A DNA stretch of 64,000 bases from Ferrimonas futtsuensis DSM 18154. Its GTDB lineage: Bacteria > Pseudomonadota > Gammaproteobacteria > Enterobacterales > Shewanellaceae. This document shows positions 10,486 to 19,330 of the stretch, one piece after another. The DNA is taken from assembly GCF_000422645.1 (NCBI RefSeq), contig NZ_AUGL01000025.1, forward strand, positions 1 to 64,000, written 5' to 3'. The notes under the pieces are model-generated. The model made no database searches and was not told where the DNA came from. It worked only from the letters and a program-made list of their open reading frames with translations. Within the stretch, counting starts at the first letter, position 1. Each line of letters starts with the position of its first letter. A program made the position numbers and the translations under genes.

Positions 10486-11427
10486 TTGAATCCCCTGAAG
10501 ATTGTGTTTGCCGGTACGCCGGATTTTGCCGCGCGTCACCTGGATGCGCTGATCCAGAGCGACCACCAGGTGGTGGCCGTCTATTCCCAGCCCGACCGCC
10601 CAGCCGGCCGAGGCAAGAAACTGACCGCCAGTCCGGTGAAAACCCTGGCCCTTGAGCACGACATCCCGGTGTACCAACCCAAGTCCCTCCGTCAGGAGGA
10701 GGCCCAGCAGGAGCTGGCTGCCCTGGACTTCGACATCATGGTGGTGGTGGCTTACGGCCTGATTCTGCCCAAGGTGGTACTGGACACCCCCAGACTGGGT
10801 TGCATCAATGTCCACGGCAGCCTGCTGCCCCGCTGGCGCGGTGCCGCCCCCATCCAGCGCTCCATCTGGGCTGGCGATGCAGTGACCGGGGTGACCATCA
10901 TGCAGATGGACGAGGGACTGGATACCGGCGACATGCTGCACAAGGTGGAGCTGCCTATTGAGGCCAACGACACCTCGGCAGCCCTGTATGACAAGCTGGC
11001 ACAACTGGGTCCCCAGGGACTGCTGGAAGCTCTGAGCCAAATTGCCGACGGCACCGCCAGGGCGGAGGTGCAAGATGACAACCAGGCCAACTACGCCGAG
11101 AAACTCTCCAAAGAGGAGGCGCGCATCGACTGGACCCAGAGTGCCGAGTTCATCGCCCGTTGCGTCCGCGCCTTCAACCCCTGGCCAGTCAGCCATTTTG
11201 TTGCCGGTGACAACACCCTGAAGCTTTGGCAGGCCAGTGTAGTCACCGGCAACGACAGCCAGCCCGGCACCATCATCCAGGCGGATAAACAGGGTCTGGT
11301 GATCAACTGCGGCGACCAAGCCCTGAAGCTGGAAACCATCCAGTTGCCTGGCAAGAAAGCGATGGCCGCCACCGACGTATTGAACGCCCGCAAGGAGTGG
11401 TTCGAAACCGGGACTCTGCTGTCATGA
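10486..11427 (+). CDS. fmt: methionyl-tRNA formyltransferase
   Basis: Formylates initiator Met-tRNA using 10-formyl-THF. The 313 residues contain the catalytic triad at the same numbers as E. coli: Asn108 and His110 in [19 protein letters not shown], and Asp146 in EGLDTGD. The C-terminal OB-like tRNA-binding domain includes WPVSHF and the KLWQA strand. Translation begins at TTG (10486), supported by TAGGAGA 5 bp upstream and by homologues that begin just before the [10 protein letters not shown] strand. It overlaps rsmB by ATGA. Confidence 0.97.
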   Translation: MNPLKIVFAGTPDFAARHLDALIQSDHQVVAVYSQPDRPAGRGKKLTASPVKTLALEHDIPVYQPKSLRQEEAQQELAALDFDIMVVVAYGLILPKVVLDTPRLGCINVHGSLLPRWRGAAPIQRSIWAGDAVTGVTIMQMDEGLDTGDMLHKVELPIEANDTSAALYDKLAQLGPQGLLEALSQIADGTARAEVQDDNQANYAEKLSKEEARIDWTQSAEFIARCVRAFNPWPVSHFVAGDNTLKLWQASVVTGNDSQPGTIIQADKQGLVINCGDQALKLETIQLPGKKAMAATDVLNARKEWFETGTLLS

Positions 11428-12728
11428 GCCAACGCAACACCCGAGCCCAGGCCGCCTGGGTCATCGAGCAGGTGATCGACAAGGGCCAGTCCCTGGCCAC
11501 CTGTCTGCCCCAGGCACAGCAGTATCTTGCCAACCCCAAGGATAAGGGACTGCTGGCGGAGATATGTTACGGCGTAATGCGCCAACTGCCGGTGCTGGAC
11601 ACCCAGGTACTGGCCTGTCTGGATAACCCGCTCAAGGGAAAGAAACGCATCATCCACTGCCTGTTGCTGGCTGGTCTGTATCAGCTCAAGCACATGAGGG
11701 TAAAACAGCACGCCGCGGTCACCGAAACCGTCGAAGCCACCCGCCAGCTCAAGGCCGGAGGCCTATCCGGCCTGGTCAACGGAGTGATGCGTCGCCTCTG
11801 CCGGGAGCTGGAACAGGTGCAGCAGCAGCGTTTCAGTGACGACAGCCGCACCTACCTGCACTCCCGCTGGTTTATCGAGCGGGTGCGGCACGCCTATCCG
11901 GACAGTTGGCAGCAGATCCTGGAGGCCAACAATCAACACCCTCCCCTGTGGCTGCGCAACAATGCCAGCCAGCAGAGCCGGACAACCTTACTGGATGCCC
12001 TGGAGGAGCTGGGCATCGAGGCGGTCGTCGGCCAGAGCCCCAATGCCCTGCGGCTGACTCAGGGAATGGATGTCACCAAGCTCCCCGGTTTCGACCAGGG
12101 CAGCGTGTCCGTCCAGGATCACTCGGCACAATGGTCCGCCTACCTGCTGGCCCCCCGTCCCGGAGAAAGGGTACTGGATGCCTGTGCCGCCCCGGGAGGC
12201 AAGACCTGTCATCTGATGGAGTATCAGCCGCAACTGGACGAGGTGGTGGCCCTGGACATCGATCAGAAGCGTCTTGAACGAGTGCAGCAGAATCTGGAGC
12301 GACTGGGACTGACCGCCACCCTGGTGGCCGGTGATGGCGCCGACCCCGACACCTGGTGGGACGGACGCCAGTTCGATCGCATCCTGCTGGACGCCCCCTG
12401 CTCCGCCACCGGGGTGATTCGCCGTAACCCGGACAGCAAATGGCTGCGCCGGGAGAGCGACATCGATACCCTGGCGGTGCTGCAGCAGCAGATCCTGCAC
12501 GCCTGCTGGAAAATGCTGAAGCCCGGCGGCACCCTGGTGTACGCCACCTGCTCCATACTTCCTGAAGAAAATGTGAACCAGATCAAGACATTTCTTCAGC
12601 AGGTGCCGGATGCTATGCTGCTTAGCATCAATCCGGAAGACACCAGTGACCAACCTGGCTGGCAATTGCTGCCCCGCCCCGACGGCGGTGACGGCTTCTA
12701 CTACGCCAGAATGACCAAAAGGCACTGA
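11424..12728 (+). CDS. rsmB: 16S rRNA (cytosine-967 C5)-methyltransferase
   Basis: A 434-residue SAM-dependent methyltransferase of the RsmB/NOP family. It has an N-terminal NusB-like RNA-binding domain (about 1-130) and a Rossmann methyltransferase domain with the SAM loop [11 protein letters not shown] near 250, catalytic motif [10 protein letters not shown] (Cys326) and motif VI YATCSI (Cys376). The ATG at 11424 overlaps the fmt stop and is preferred over the upstream frame start at 11397, which lies inside fmt. Translational coupling with fmt is likely. Confidence 0.97.
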   Translation: MSQRNTRAQAAWVIEQVIDKGQSLATCLPQAQQYLANPKDKGLLAEICYGVMRQLPVLDTQVLACLDNPLKGKKRIIHCLLLAGLYQLKHMRVKQHAAVTETVEATRQLKAGGLSGLVNGVMRRLCRELEQVQQQRFSDDSRTYLHSRWFIERVRHAYPDSWQQILEANNQHPPLWLRNNASQQSRTTLLDALEELGIEAVVGQSPNALRLTQGMDVTKLPGFDQGSVSVQDHSAQWSAYLLAPRPGERVLDACAAPGGKTCHLMEYQPQLDEVVALDIDQKRLERVQQNLERLGLTATLVAGDGADPDTWWDGRQFDRILLDAPCSATGVIRRNPDSKWLRRESDIDTLAVLQQQILHACWKMLKPGGTLVYATCSILPEENVNQIKTFLQQVPDAMLLSINPEDTSDQPGWQLLPRPDGGDGFYYARMTKRH

Positions 12729-12736
12729 ATTATTAG

Positions 12737-14137
12737 ATGAAAATCATCATTCTCGGGGCCGGCCAGGTGGGCGGCACGCTGGCCGAAAATCTGGTTGGCG
12801 AAAACAACGACATCACCATAGTCGACAACGATCAGGTCACCCTGCGCTCTTTGCAGGACAAGTACGACCTGAGGGTGGTTCATGGCCACGCAGCCCACCC
12901 CGGTGTCCTGCATGAAGCGGGCGCGGAGGACGCGGACATGCTGATTGCAGTGACCAACTCCGACGAAACCAACATGGTGGCCTGCCACCTGGCCTACACC
13001 CTCTACGGCACGCCGACCAAGATTGCCCGAATCCGTTCAGAGCAGTTTATGGCTCGCCAGGACGCGCTGTTTCAACGCAGCGGCCAGGGCAACGATTGCC
13101 GTGGCCGCTTCTTCATCGACGAGCTGATCGCCCCGGAACAGTTGGTGACCCACTACATTCGCCGCCTGATTGAGTACCCCGGCGCCCTGCAGGTGGTGGA
13201 GTTTGCCGAAGGCAGGGTCAGTTTGGTGGCGGTGAAAGCTTATTATGGCGGCCCCCTGGTGGGTAATGCCCTTTCCGCCCTGCGGGAACACATGCCCAAC
13301 ATCGACACCCGGGTCGCCGCCATCTTCCGTCAGGGGCGTCCCATTCTGCCTCGGGGCACCACGGTGATCGAGGCGGATGACGAGGTGTTCTTCGTCGCCG
13401 ACTCCAAACACATCCGCGCGGTGATGAGCGAGATGCAGGAGCTGGAGTCCAGCTACCGTCACATCATGATCGCCGGGGGAGGCAACATCGGATTCGGCCT
13501 GGCCAAAGCCCTGGAACCCTACCACGAAGTCAAGCTCATCGAACGCAATGGCGAACGCGCATCCGCCCTCTCCGAGTGGCTGGACTCCACCACGGTGTTC
13601 CATGGCGATGCCTCGGATCAGGAGCTGCTCAACGAAGAGCAGATCAACCAGACCGACGTATTTATTGCCGTCACCAACGACGATGAGGCCAACATCATGT
13701 CCGCCCTGCTGGCCAAGCGCCTGGGCGCCAAGAAGGTGATGGTGCTGATTCAGCGGGAAGCCTACGTGGATCTGGTGAAGGACGCCAACATCGACATTGC
13801 CATCTCCCCGCAGCAGGCCACCATCAGCTCGCTGCTGACCCACGTGCGCCAGGGGGACATCACCAACGTCTACTCCCTGAGGGGCGGCGCCACAGAAGCC
13901 ATTGAGGCCGTGGCCCATGGGGATGAAAACACCTCCAAGGTGGTGGGCAAGCAGATTCAGGACATCAAGCTGCCCCCGGGCACCACCATTGGTGCCGTCG
14001 TCCGCAAGGAACAGGTACTGATCGCCCACGACCGCACTGTCATCGAGGCGGACGACCATGTGATCATGTTCCTGGTGGATAAGAAGTACATCACGGAAGT
14101 CGAGAAACTGTTCCAGCCCAGCGCGCTGTTTATCTAG
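12737..14137 (+). CDS. trkA: Trk system potassium uptake NAD-binding subunit TrkA
   Basis: Cytosolic regulatory ring subunit of TrkH potassium channels. The 466 residues contain two RCK repeats, each with a Rossmann NAD-binding fold and an RCK-C lobe. The first dinucleotide loop is [15 protein letters not shown] (5-19) and the second [14 protein letters not shown] (about 246-259). It starts 8 bp after rsmB and is followed 9 bp later by trkH. A single trkA would serve both TrkH proteins in this window unless another copy exists. Confidence 0.97.
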   Translation: MKIIILGAGQVGGTLAENLVGENNDITIVDNDQVTLRSLQDKYDLRVVHGHAAHPGVLHEAGAEDADMLIAVTNSDETNMVACHLAYTLYGTPTKIARIRSEQFMARQDALFQRSGQGNDCRGRFFIDELIAPEQLVTHYIRRLIEYPGALQVVEFAEGRVSLVAVKAYYGGPLVGNALSALREHMPNIDTRVAAIFRQGRPILPRGTTVIEADDEVFFVADSKHIRAVMSEMQELESSYRHIMIAGGGNIGFGLAKALEPYHEVKLIERNGERASALSEWLDSTTVFHGDASDQELLNEEQINQTDVFIAVTNDDEANIMSALLAKRLGAKKVMVLIQREAYVDLVKDANIDIAISPQQATISSLLTHVRQGDITNVYSLRGGATEAIEAVAHGDENTSKVVGKQIQDIKLPPGTTIGAVVRKEQVLIAHDRTVIEADDHVIMFLVDKKYITEVEKLFQPSALFI

Positions 14138-14146
14138 ACTTTAATC

Positions 14147-15589
14147 ATGATCAATATCAGGCCACTCTCCTTCCTGCTGGGGCTCTTTCTGGCGGTAGTC
14201 GCCGGATTGATGCTGGTCCCGGCAGGGGTATCCCTCTATCACGGCGAAGGATTGGCCGAGGATTTCTTCAAGTCCGCTTCCCTGACCGCCATCGCCGCCC
14301 TGGTGGCGGTGAGTAACGGCTACCGCAGCCACCTGACCCTGAGTACCCGGGATCTCTACCTGTTTACCACCCTGACCTGGATCATCGTATCCATGTTTGC
14401 GGCGCTGCCCTTCACCTTCTACCACGGCATCAGTTACACCGATGCCTTCTTCGAGACCATGTCAGGAATCACCACCACAGGCTCTACGGTGTTGTCTGGC
14501 CTGGATGATACCGCCTGGTCCATCCTGATCTGGCGCTCGCTGCTGCAGTGGCTCGGAGGCATTGGCTTCATCGTCATGGGCGTGGCCATCTTCCCCATGC
14601 TCAACGTGGGTGGCATGCGGCTGTTTCGCACCGAATCCTCCGACTGGTCCGATAAATGGATGCCACGCACCCAGCTGATTGGCCGGGGTCTGGTGAAGGT
14701 CTACCTGCTGCTCACCGTCCTGTGCTGCATCGGCTATCTGCTGGCGGGCATGACCCCGTTTGAGGCGATCAATCACGCCATGACCACCCTGTCCACTGGC
14801 GGGTACTCCACCACAGACAGCTCCATGACCCACTTCAGCACCCTGGCCCACTGGAACGGTACCCTGTTCATGTTCCTTGGGGGGCTGCCCATGCTGATCT
14901 ACCTGCAGATGGTGCACATGCGATCCTTCAGCGTCTGGAACGATCAGCAGGTGAAGGGATACCTGAGCTTTGTGGTGCTGGCCTCACTGGCCCTGGGCTG
15001 GTGGCTGAGCAACGAACAGCAACTGCCCTTCTTCGACGCCCTAACCCTGGCCAGCTTCAACCTGGTGTCCGTGGTGACCACCACGGGCTTCGCCTCCACC
15101 GACTACAGTGCCTGGGGACCGGCGGCCTGGGTGATCTTCTTCTTCCTGATGTTTGTGGGCGCCTGTTCAGGGTCGACGTCAGGCGCCATCAAGATCTTCC
15201 GCTTCCAGCTGGCCGGAGCCATCCTGCATAAGGCCCTGAAGCAGCAGATTCACCCCTCGGCGCTGTTTCCCCAGCGTTACAACCGACGCACCATCAGCGA
15301 AGACATTGTCCGCTCCCTGGTGAGCTTCTCCATCCTGTTTATTGCCACCATCATAGTGCTGGCACTGTTCCTGGTGTTGGTGGGCGTGGATCCGGTATCC
15401 AGCCTGACCGGGTCCATTACCGCGGTCACCAATGTGGGGCCTGGACTGGGCGAAGTGATCGGCCCGGCTGGCAACTTCGCCAGCCTGCCGGATTCGGCCA
15501 AGTGGGCACTCAGCCTGGGAATGTTGCTAGGAAGGCTGGAGATCATCACTGTGGCCGTGCTGTTCCTGCCCTCCTTCTGGCGCTACTAG
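14147..15589 (+). CDS. trkH: Trk potassium uptake channel TrkH (trkA-linked copy)
   Basis: A 480-residue inner-membrane K+ channel of the SKT superfamily with four pseudo-repeats (M1-P-M2). The selectivity-filter glycines are visible in TTTGSTV (near 108), STGGYST (near 216), TTTGFAS (near 311) and NVGPGLG (near 427). It is directly downstream of trkA and probably in its operon. It is distinct from the second trkH at 17.2-18.7 kb, with different loop lengths and a more Leu/Trp-rich C-terminus. It ends convergent with the HemG paralogue; a hairpin AGGGGC-CCAA-GCCCCT at 15588-15603 lacks a good T tract. Confidence 0.96.
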   Translation: MINIRPLSFLLGLFLAVVAGLMLVPAGVSLYHGEGLAEDFFKSASLTAIAALVAVSNGYRSHLTLSTRDLYLFTTLTWIIVSMFAALPFTFYHGISYTDAFFETMSGITTTGSTVLSGLDDTAWSILIWRSLLQWLGGIGFIVMGVAIFPMLNVGGMRLFRTESSDWSDKWMPRTQLIGRGLVKVYLLLTVLCCIGYLLAGMTPFEAINHAMTTLSTGGYSTTDSSMTHFSTLAHWNGTLFMFLGGLPMLIYLQMVHMRSFSVWNDQQVKGYLSFVVLASLALGWWLSNEQQLPFFDALTLASFNLVSVVTTTGFASTDYSAWGPAAWVIFFFLMFVGACSGSTSGAIKIFRFQLAGAILHKALKQQIHPSALFPQRYNRRTISEDIVRSLVSFSILFIATIIVLALFLVLVGVDPVSSLTGSITAVTNVGPGLGEVIGPAGNFASLPDSAKWALSLGMLLGRLEIITVAVLFLPSFWRY

Positions 15590-15607
15590 GGGCCCAAGCC
15601 CCTGTAG

Positions 15608-16147
15608 TTATTCCGCCAGGGTGATCAGGTGGCGGCCATAAGCCTTCACATCCTCCCAATCGGTGTAGTCGATCACCGAACTCTTGTCCGTAGGGCCATC
15701 GGTCATCTTCATGATCATCTGAATCATCAGGGTGTCCAGTGTGCCCCAGGCAGGGTAGTCCACCTTGCCGGCGATGACTTTAAGGTGCTGAGGTTTCCAG
15801 GGAGACAACTCCAGGAACTTCTGCATATAGCGGTTACCCTCCACCGTGGCCTTCTCCGGTGTGCGGGCCACCACGGAGAGGTTGTAGAAGCTGTTGGGTT
15901 TCGCCTGAATCAGCTCCTGGTGATCGGCCACAAACTGCATAAAGCGCTTATCGTAGTTGCCGTAAAGAACCGGCGCCCCCAGGACCACGGCATCATAGCT
16001 GTCCCAGGCCACCGGTTCGTGGGTCGCTTCGACAATATCCATCATGTCGCATTGGTGCCCCTGTTCTCGGATGGTCTCCATGATCACTCTGGCCACCCGT
16101 GCAGTATGTCCACCACGGCTCATATACAAAATTAAAAAACGCTTCAC
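15608..16147 (-). CDS. HemG-like flavodoxin-domain protein (paralogue)
   Basis: A 179-residue long-chain flavodoxin protein resembling menaquinone-dependent protoporphyrinogen IX dehydrogenase. The FMN phosphate loop is MSRGGHTAR (9-17), followed by LGAPVLYGNYDKRF and the HemG-type insert region VARTPEKATVEGNRYMQKFLE. The C-terminal DWEDVKAYGRHL matches HemG. It is more diverged from E. coli HemG than the second copy at 16.7 kb, which reads GASIRYG and LVARKPEK. It may be a second protoporphyrinogen dehydrogenase or a flavodoxin with another quinone-linked role. It is monocistronic, convergent with trkH and divergent from the ArsR regulator. Confidence 0.85.
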   Translation of the reverse strand: MKRFLILYMSRGGHTARVARVIMETIREQGHQCDMMDIVEATHEPVAWDSYDAVVLGAPVLYGNYDKRFMQFVADHQELIQAKPNSFYNLSVVARTPEKATVEGNRYMQKFLELSPWKPQHLKVIAGKVDYPAWGTLDTLMIQMIMKMTDGPTDKSSVIDYTDWEDVKAYGRHLITLAE

Positions 16148-16280
16148 TTGGCCTCCGCCTCTATGCGCAAATCTCGACTAATGGATGATATAGGTCTGCC
16201 CACCTTCTCATCTATGGAGAAAGATCACACTTTTTTAAGGAAAATTTGTAAGAATTGGTCGAATCGGGATCTGGCACTGC

Positions 16281-16311
16281 TTAACAAAACGCCGCGTTCG
16301 GATTAATATTA
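16281..16311 (+). promoter_or_regulatory. promoter with palindromic -10 for the ArsR-family gene
   Basis: -35 TTAACA (16281-16286), 17-bp spacer, -10 TAATAT (16304-16309). The -10 sits in a TAATATTA palindrome (16304-16311). ArsR repressors commonly bind AT-rich dyads over their own -10, so this is a candidate autoregulatory operator; binding is inferred. Confidence 0.6.
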
Positions 16312-16336
16312 GTCTCTCCTAAAGCCGAGGTAGATT

Positions 16337-16651
16337 ATGGCACTGACAATTGACCTGGAGAATATGACAACGAACGCTCAGGAAGCGTCGAAGTTATTGA
16401 AGACCATCGCCAACCCACATCGACTGATGCTGCTCTGCCTGATAGGCAAGCAGGAATTGACCGTGGGTGAATTGAATGAGCAGGTACCCCTGAGCCAATC
16501 AGCCCTGTCTCAGCACCTGGCCGTGTTACGAAATGAAGGTCTGGTGAAGACCCGAAAAGAGGCACAGCTGGTTTGGTACAGCCTGGACAGCAAAGAGGTC
16601 GAGGCAATCATCAATCTGCTGTACGACCTGTACTGCGGCGCCGAACAGTAA
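16337..16651 (+). CDS. ArsR-family thiol-sensing regulator (HlyU/SqrR/BigR-like)
   Basis: A 104-residue winged-helix repressor. The recognition helix region is LSQSALSQHLAVLRNEGLV (52-70), followed by the wing KTRKEAQLVWYSL. It has exactly two cysteines, Cys34 (LMLLCLIG) and Cys100 (LYCGAEQ), 66 residues apart. That is the spacing of the redox/persulfide-sensing pair in HlyU (38/104) and SqrR (41/107), and the block SQSALSQHLA...TRKEAQ is very HlyU-like. It lacks the metal-binding ELCVCDL motif of arsenic sensors. The ATG is preceded by GAGGTAG. Its regulon may include the flanking HemG-like genes, but only position suggests that. Confidence 0.85.
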   Translation: MALTIDLENMTTNAQEASKLLKTIANPHRLMLLCLIGKQELTVGELNEQVPLSQSALSQHLAVLRNEGLVKTRKEAQLVWYSLDSKEVEAIINLLYDLYCGAEQ

Positions 16652-16699
16652 TCCCTCCCGTAGCCCATCCTGTGGTTACCGGAGCGGATTGCTCCTCTC

Positions 16700-17224
16700 C
16701 TATTCGCCAGCAACCCGATCGGCGAACGCCTCTACTCTGCCCCAGTCGGTAAACTCCTGCACCGTCGACGGTTCCGTTGGTCCCTTGGTGATCCACATGA
16801 TAAAGCGGATGATGTTGCGGTCCCAGAACCCCAGAGCCGGGTAATTCAGCGAACCCGCAAACACATCCAGCAGTTGGGGCTGCCAGGGCACCATCTTCAG
16901 AAACTTGGCCACATAGGGGTTGGTGTCGGCGTTGTTCTTCTCCGGCTTGCGTGCCACCAGATTGACGGAGAAGAACGCACTGCGCTTGTGCTCCAGCAGC
17001 CCCTGATTGGCTTTCACAAAGTCGATGACTGCGGGTCGGTATTTGCCGTAGCGGATACTGGCGCCAATCACCAGGGTATCGAAGCCACTCATCTCTTTTG
17101 GCGGCTGGTCTATCTCCGCCAGCTGCACCTGATTTTCCGTGGCCTGCAGCCGTGATTGCATCCGCTGGGCTATCTTGCGAGTCTGCCCGTCCACGGTGGA
17201 ATAGAGAATCAAAATCCGCCTCAC
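16700..17224 (-). CDS. hemG: menaquinone-dependent protoporphyrinogen IX dehydrogenase
   Basis: Oxidises protoporphyrinogen IX to protoporphyrin IX at the inner membrane, passing electrons to quinones. The 174 residues match E. coli HemG at STVDGQTRKIA (FMN loop, 9-19), VIGASIRYGKY, SVNLVARKPEKN and the long-chain insert NPYVAKFLKMVPWQP. Its start is 9 bp downstream of trkH, the E. coli trkH-hemG arrangement, so this is the positional orthologue. It is convergent with the ArsR-family gene; a GGAGC-GGATT-GCTCC hairpin (16681-16695) lies between the ends. Confidence 0.95.
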   Translation of the reverse strand: MRRILILYSTVDGQTRKIAQRMQSRLQATENQVQLAEIDQPPKEMSGFDTLVIGASIRYGKYRPAVIDFVKANQGLLEHKRSAFFSVNLVARKPEKNNADTNPYVAKFLKMVPWQPQLLDVFAGSLNYPALGFWDRNIIRFIMWITKGPTEPSTVQEFTDWGRVEAFADRVAGE

Positions 17225-17233
17225 AGCCTCTCC

Positions 17234-18691
17234 TTAGCTCTTCCAGAATGCCGGGGTGAACAGCACCAGCAGGGTAAAGATCTCCAGTCGGCCAAACAGC
17301 ATGGCCAACACCAGGATCCACTTAGCCACGTCGCCGATGTCACCGTAGTGGGATGCCACCGTCCCCAGACCCGGCCCCAGGTTATTCAGGCAGGCCGCCG
17401 TGGCACTGAACGCGGTAATGTCATCCAGTCCTGTGGCCAGCAGTGCCACCAGGCAGATGGCAAACACCAGGGCGTAGGCGGCGAAGAAGCCCCACACCGC
17501 ATCGATAACCCGGTCTGGTACCGCCTTGTTATTCAAACGAATGGAGAACATCGCCCTGGGGTGAACCAGGCGCTTGAGCTCACGCCCCCCCTGCAACAGC
17601 AGCAGAATAAAACGCACCACCTTCATGCCGCCGCCGGTAGAGCCGGCGCAGCCCCCCACAAAGCTCGACAGTATCAGCAGAACCGGCAGGAACAGCGGCC
17701 ATTCGGAGAAGCTGTGGGTACCAAAGCCTGCGGTGGTGGAGATGGAGACCGCCTGGAACAGGGCATAGTCCAGCGTCGACTCCGGTGAGTCGTAGATGCC
17801 GCTGTCCAGCAACACCAAAAAACAGAGCAGGGTCAGGATCAGCTGGAACAACAGGAACACCCGGACCTCAGCGTCACGCCAGTAGTTCTTCAGGTTGATG
17901 CCCCGGCGGCTGAAGGCACCGAAATGAAGGCTGAAGTTCACCCCGGCGATCAGCAGAAACACCACACAGATGGTATTGACCAACTGGCTGTCGAAGGCCC
18001 CAATGGAGTCATCGTAGCTGGAGAAGCCACCGATGGAGACGGTAGAGAAACTGTGCCCCAGGGCATCAAATGCGCTCATGCCCGCCAACCAGTAGGCTCC
18101 GGCACAGGCTAGCGTCAGCGCCAGGTAGATGTACCACAGCGCCTTGGCGGTTTCGGCGATGCGGGGGGTCATCTTATTGTCCTTCACCGGACCCGGGGTT
18201 TCACAGCGATAGAGCTGCATGCCACCAATGCCCAGCATCGGCAGCACCGCCACCGCCAGTACAATGATCCCCATGCCACCCAGCCACTGCAGCAGGTGAC
18301 GATAAAACAGAATCGCCTTGGGCAGATGCTCCAGGCCGGTGATCACCGTCGCCCCGGTGGTGGTCAAGACAGAAAAGGCTTCGAAGAAGGCATTGGTGAC
18401 GGTCAGATCCGGCTCCGAGGAGAGCAGGAAGGGGATGGCCGCAATGGACCCCAGCACCGTCCAGAACAGAACCACGATCAAGAACCCTTCACGGGCCTTG
18501 AGCTCCTCCCTGATATTGCGGTTCGGGTACCAGGCGATCAGCCCTATCACCAGACTGATCACCAGCGCCTGCATGAAGGTGGCGCCCTCTCCATCCTTGT
18601 AGATCACGGCAACCAGGGCCGGTGGCACCATGGTGAGGCTAAAAAGCATCACCAACAGGCCGATGATTCGAACTATCGATCGATATTGCAT
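17234..18691 (-). CDS. trkH: Trk potassium uptake channel TrkH (pepQ-yigZ-linked copy)
   Basis: A 485-residue K+ channel with about ten membrane segments and four filter loops: TTTGATV, VSIGGFSS, TTAGFGT and NNLGPGLG. The FVGGCAGSTGGGMK gating-loop segment and the C-terminal FGRLEIFTLLVLFTPAFWKS are typical of TrkH. In E. coli the single trkH lies in yigZ-trkH-hemG, so this is the positional orthologue, while the trkA-linked gene is an extra copy. It is probably transcribed with pepQ and yigZ upstream and hemG downstream. Confidence 0.97.
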   Translation of the reverse strand: MQYRSIVRIIGLLVMLFSLTMVPPALVAVIYKDGEGATFMQALVISLVIGLIAWYPNRNIREELKAREGFLIVVLFWTVLGSIAAIPFLLSSEPDLTVTNAFFEAFSVLTTTGATVITGLEHLPKAILFYRHLLQWLGGMGIIVLAVAVLPMLGIGGMQLYRCETPGPVKDNKMTPRIAETAKALWYIYLALTLACAGAYWLAGMSAFDALGHSFSTVSIGGFSSYDDSIGAFDSQLVNTICVVFLLIAGVNFSLHFGAFSRRGINLKNYWRDAEVRVFLLFQLILTLLCFLVLLDSGIYDSPESTLDYALFQAVSISTTAGFGTHSFSEWPLFLPVLLILSSFVGGCAGSTGGGMKVVRFILLLLQGGRELKRLVHPRAMFSIRLNNKAVPDRVIDAVWGFFAAYALVFAICLVALLATGLDDITAFSATAACLNNLGPGLGTVASHYGDIGDVAKWILVLAMLFGRLEIFTLLVLFTPAFWKS

Positions 18692-18718
18692 CTGTGTGTC
18701 AGCTGTTCTTGTCCGGGG

Positions 18719-19330
18719 TCAGTCCCACTCAACCTGCAGTCGGCCCTGACTACTCTGGGCCAGTTGTAAAGCGAAGCGCTGCCTCTGTTCCTCGGGCAAC
18801 GCCAGGCTATAAGTTACTTGTTGTTCAAAATCTTGGGAAATAATTTTGCCATCAAAGTGACCCAGCCAATGTTCCAGGGTGGGCTGATCGGCGTAATCCA
18901 CCCGAATCCTGCCCTGTACCATGGGCACGTAGGCACAGGTGGGCAATGTGTCCAGGGCCAGTTTCACCCCACCGGAGTAAGCACGTACTAACCCGCCAAC
19001 CCCCAGTTTGGTGCCACCATAGTAGCGAATCACCACCACCGCCAGCTGACCCACCTCGGCCCCCAGCACCACATTGAGCATGGGCCGACCGGCGCTTCCC
19101 GCCGGCTCCCCATCGTCACTGGCACCAATATCTCGGGTATCCCCGGGAGGACCGGCATTGAAAGCCAGGCAATGATGGCTGGCCTCCGGGTGCAACTCCC
19201 TGGCCCTTTGTTGCAGCTCACGGGCCTGTCTGCCCTCGGAGACATGGGCCACCCAGGTGATAAAGCGACTGCGCTTAATCACCTCCTCCACCTCATAAAA
19301 GCGGGCGGGCACCTGGAATCCGGCGCTCAT
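18719..19330 (-). CDS. yigZ: IMPACT family protein YigZ
   Basis: A 203-residue protein of the YigZ/IMPACT family. The N-terminal UPF0029 domain carries ASHHCLAFNAG, SDDGEPAGSAGRPML and VVVIRYYGGTKLGVGGLVRAY, and the C-terminal half fits DUF1949. The molecular role is uncertain; the eukaryotic relative regulates GCN2. Its ATG overlaps the pepQ stop by one base, so it is translationally coupled. trkH follows after a 27-bp gap. Confidence 0.95.
   Translation of the reverse strand: MSAGFQVPARFYEVEEVIKRSRFITWVAHVSEGRQARELQQRARELHPEASHHCLAFNAGPPGDTRDIGASDDGEPAGSAGRPMLNVVLGAEVGQLAVVVIRYYGGTKLGVGGLVRAYSGGVKLALDTLPTCAYVPMVQGRIRVDYADQPTLEHWLGHFDGKIISQDFEQQVTYSLALPEEQRQRFALQLAQSSQGRLQVEWD

Noticed and set aside
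9892-11319. 475-codon minus-strand open frame opposite def-fmt
   Set aside because: It runs antisense to two firmly identified genes, and its sequence is low-complexity Gly/His/Gln with no family. It is a shadow of high-GC codon use.
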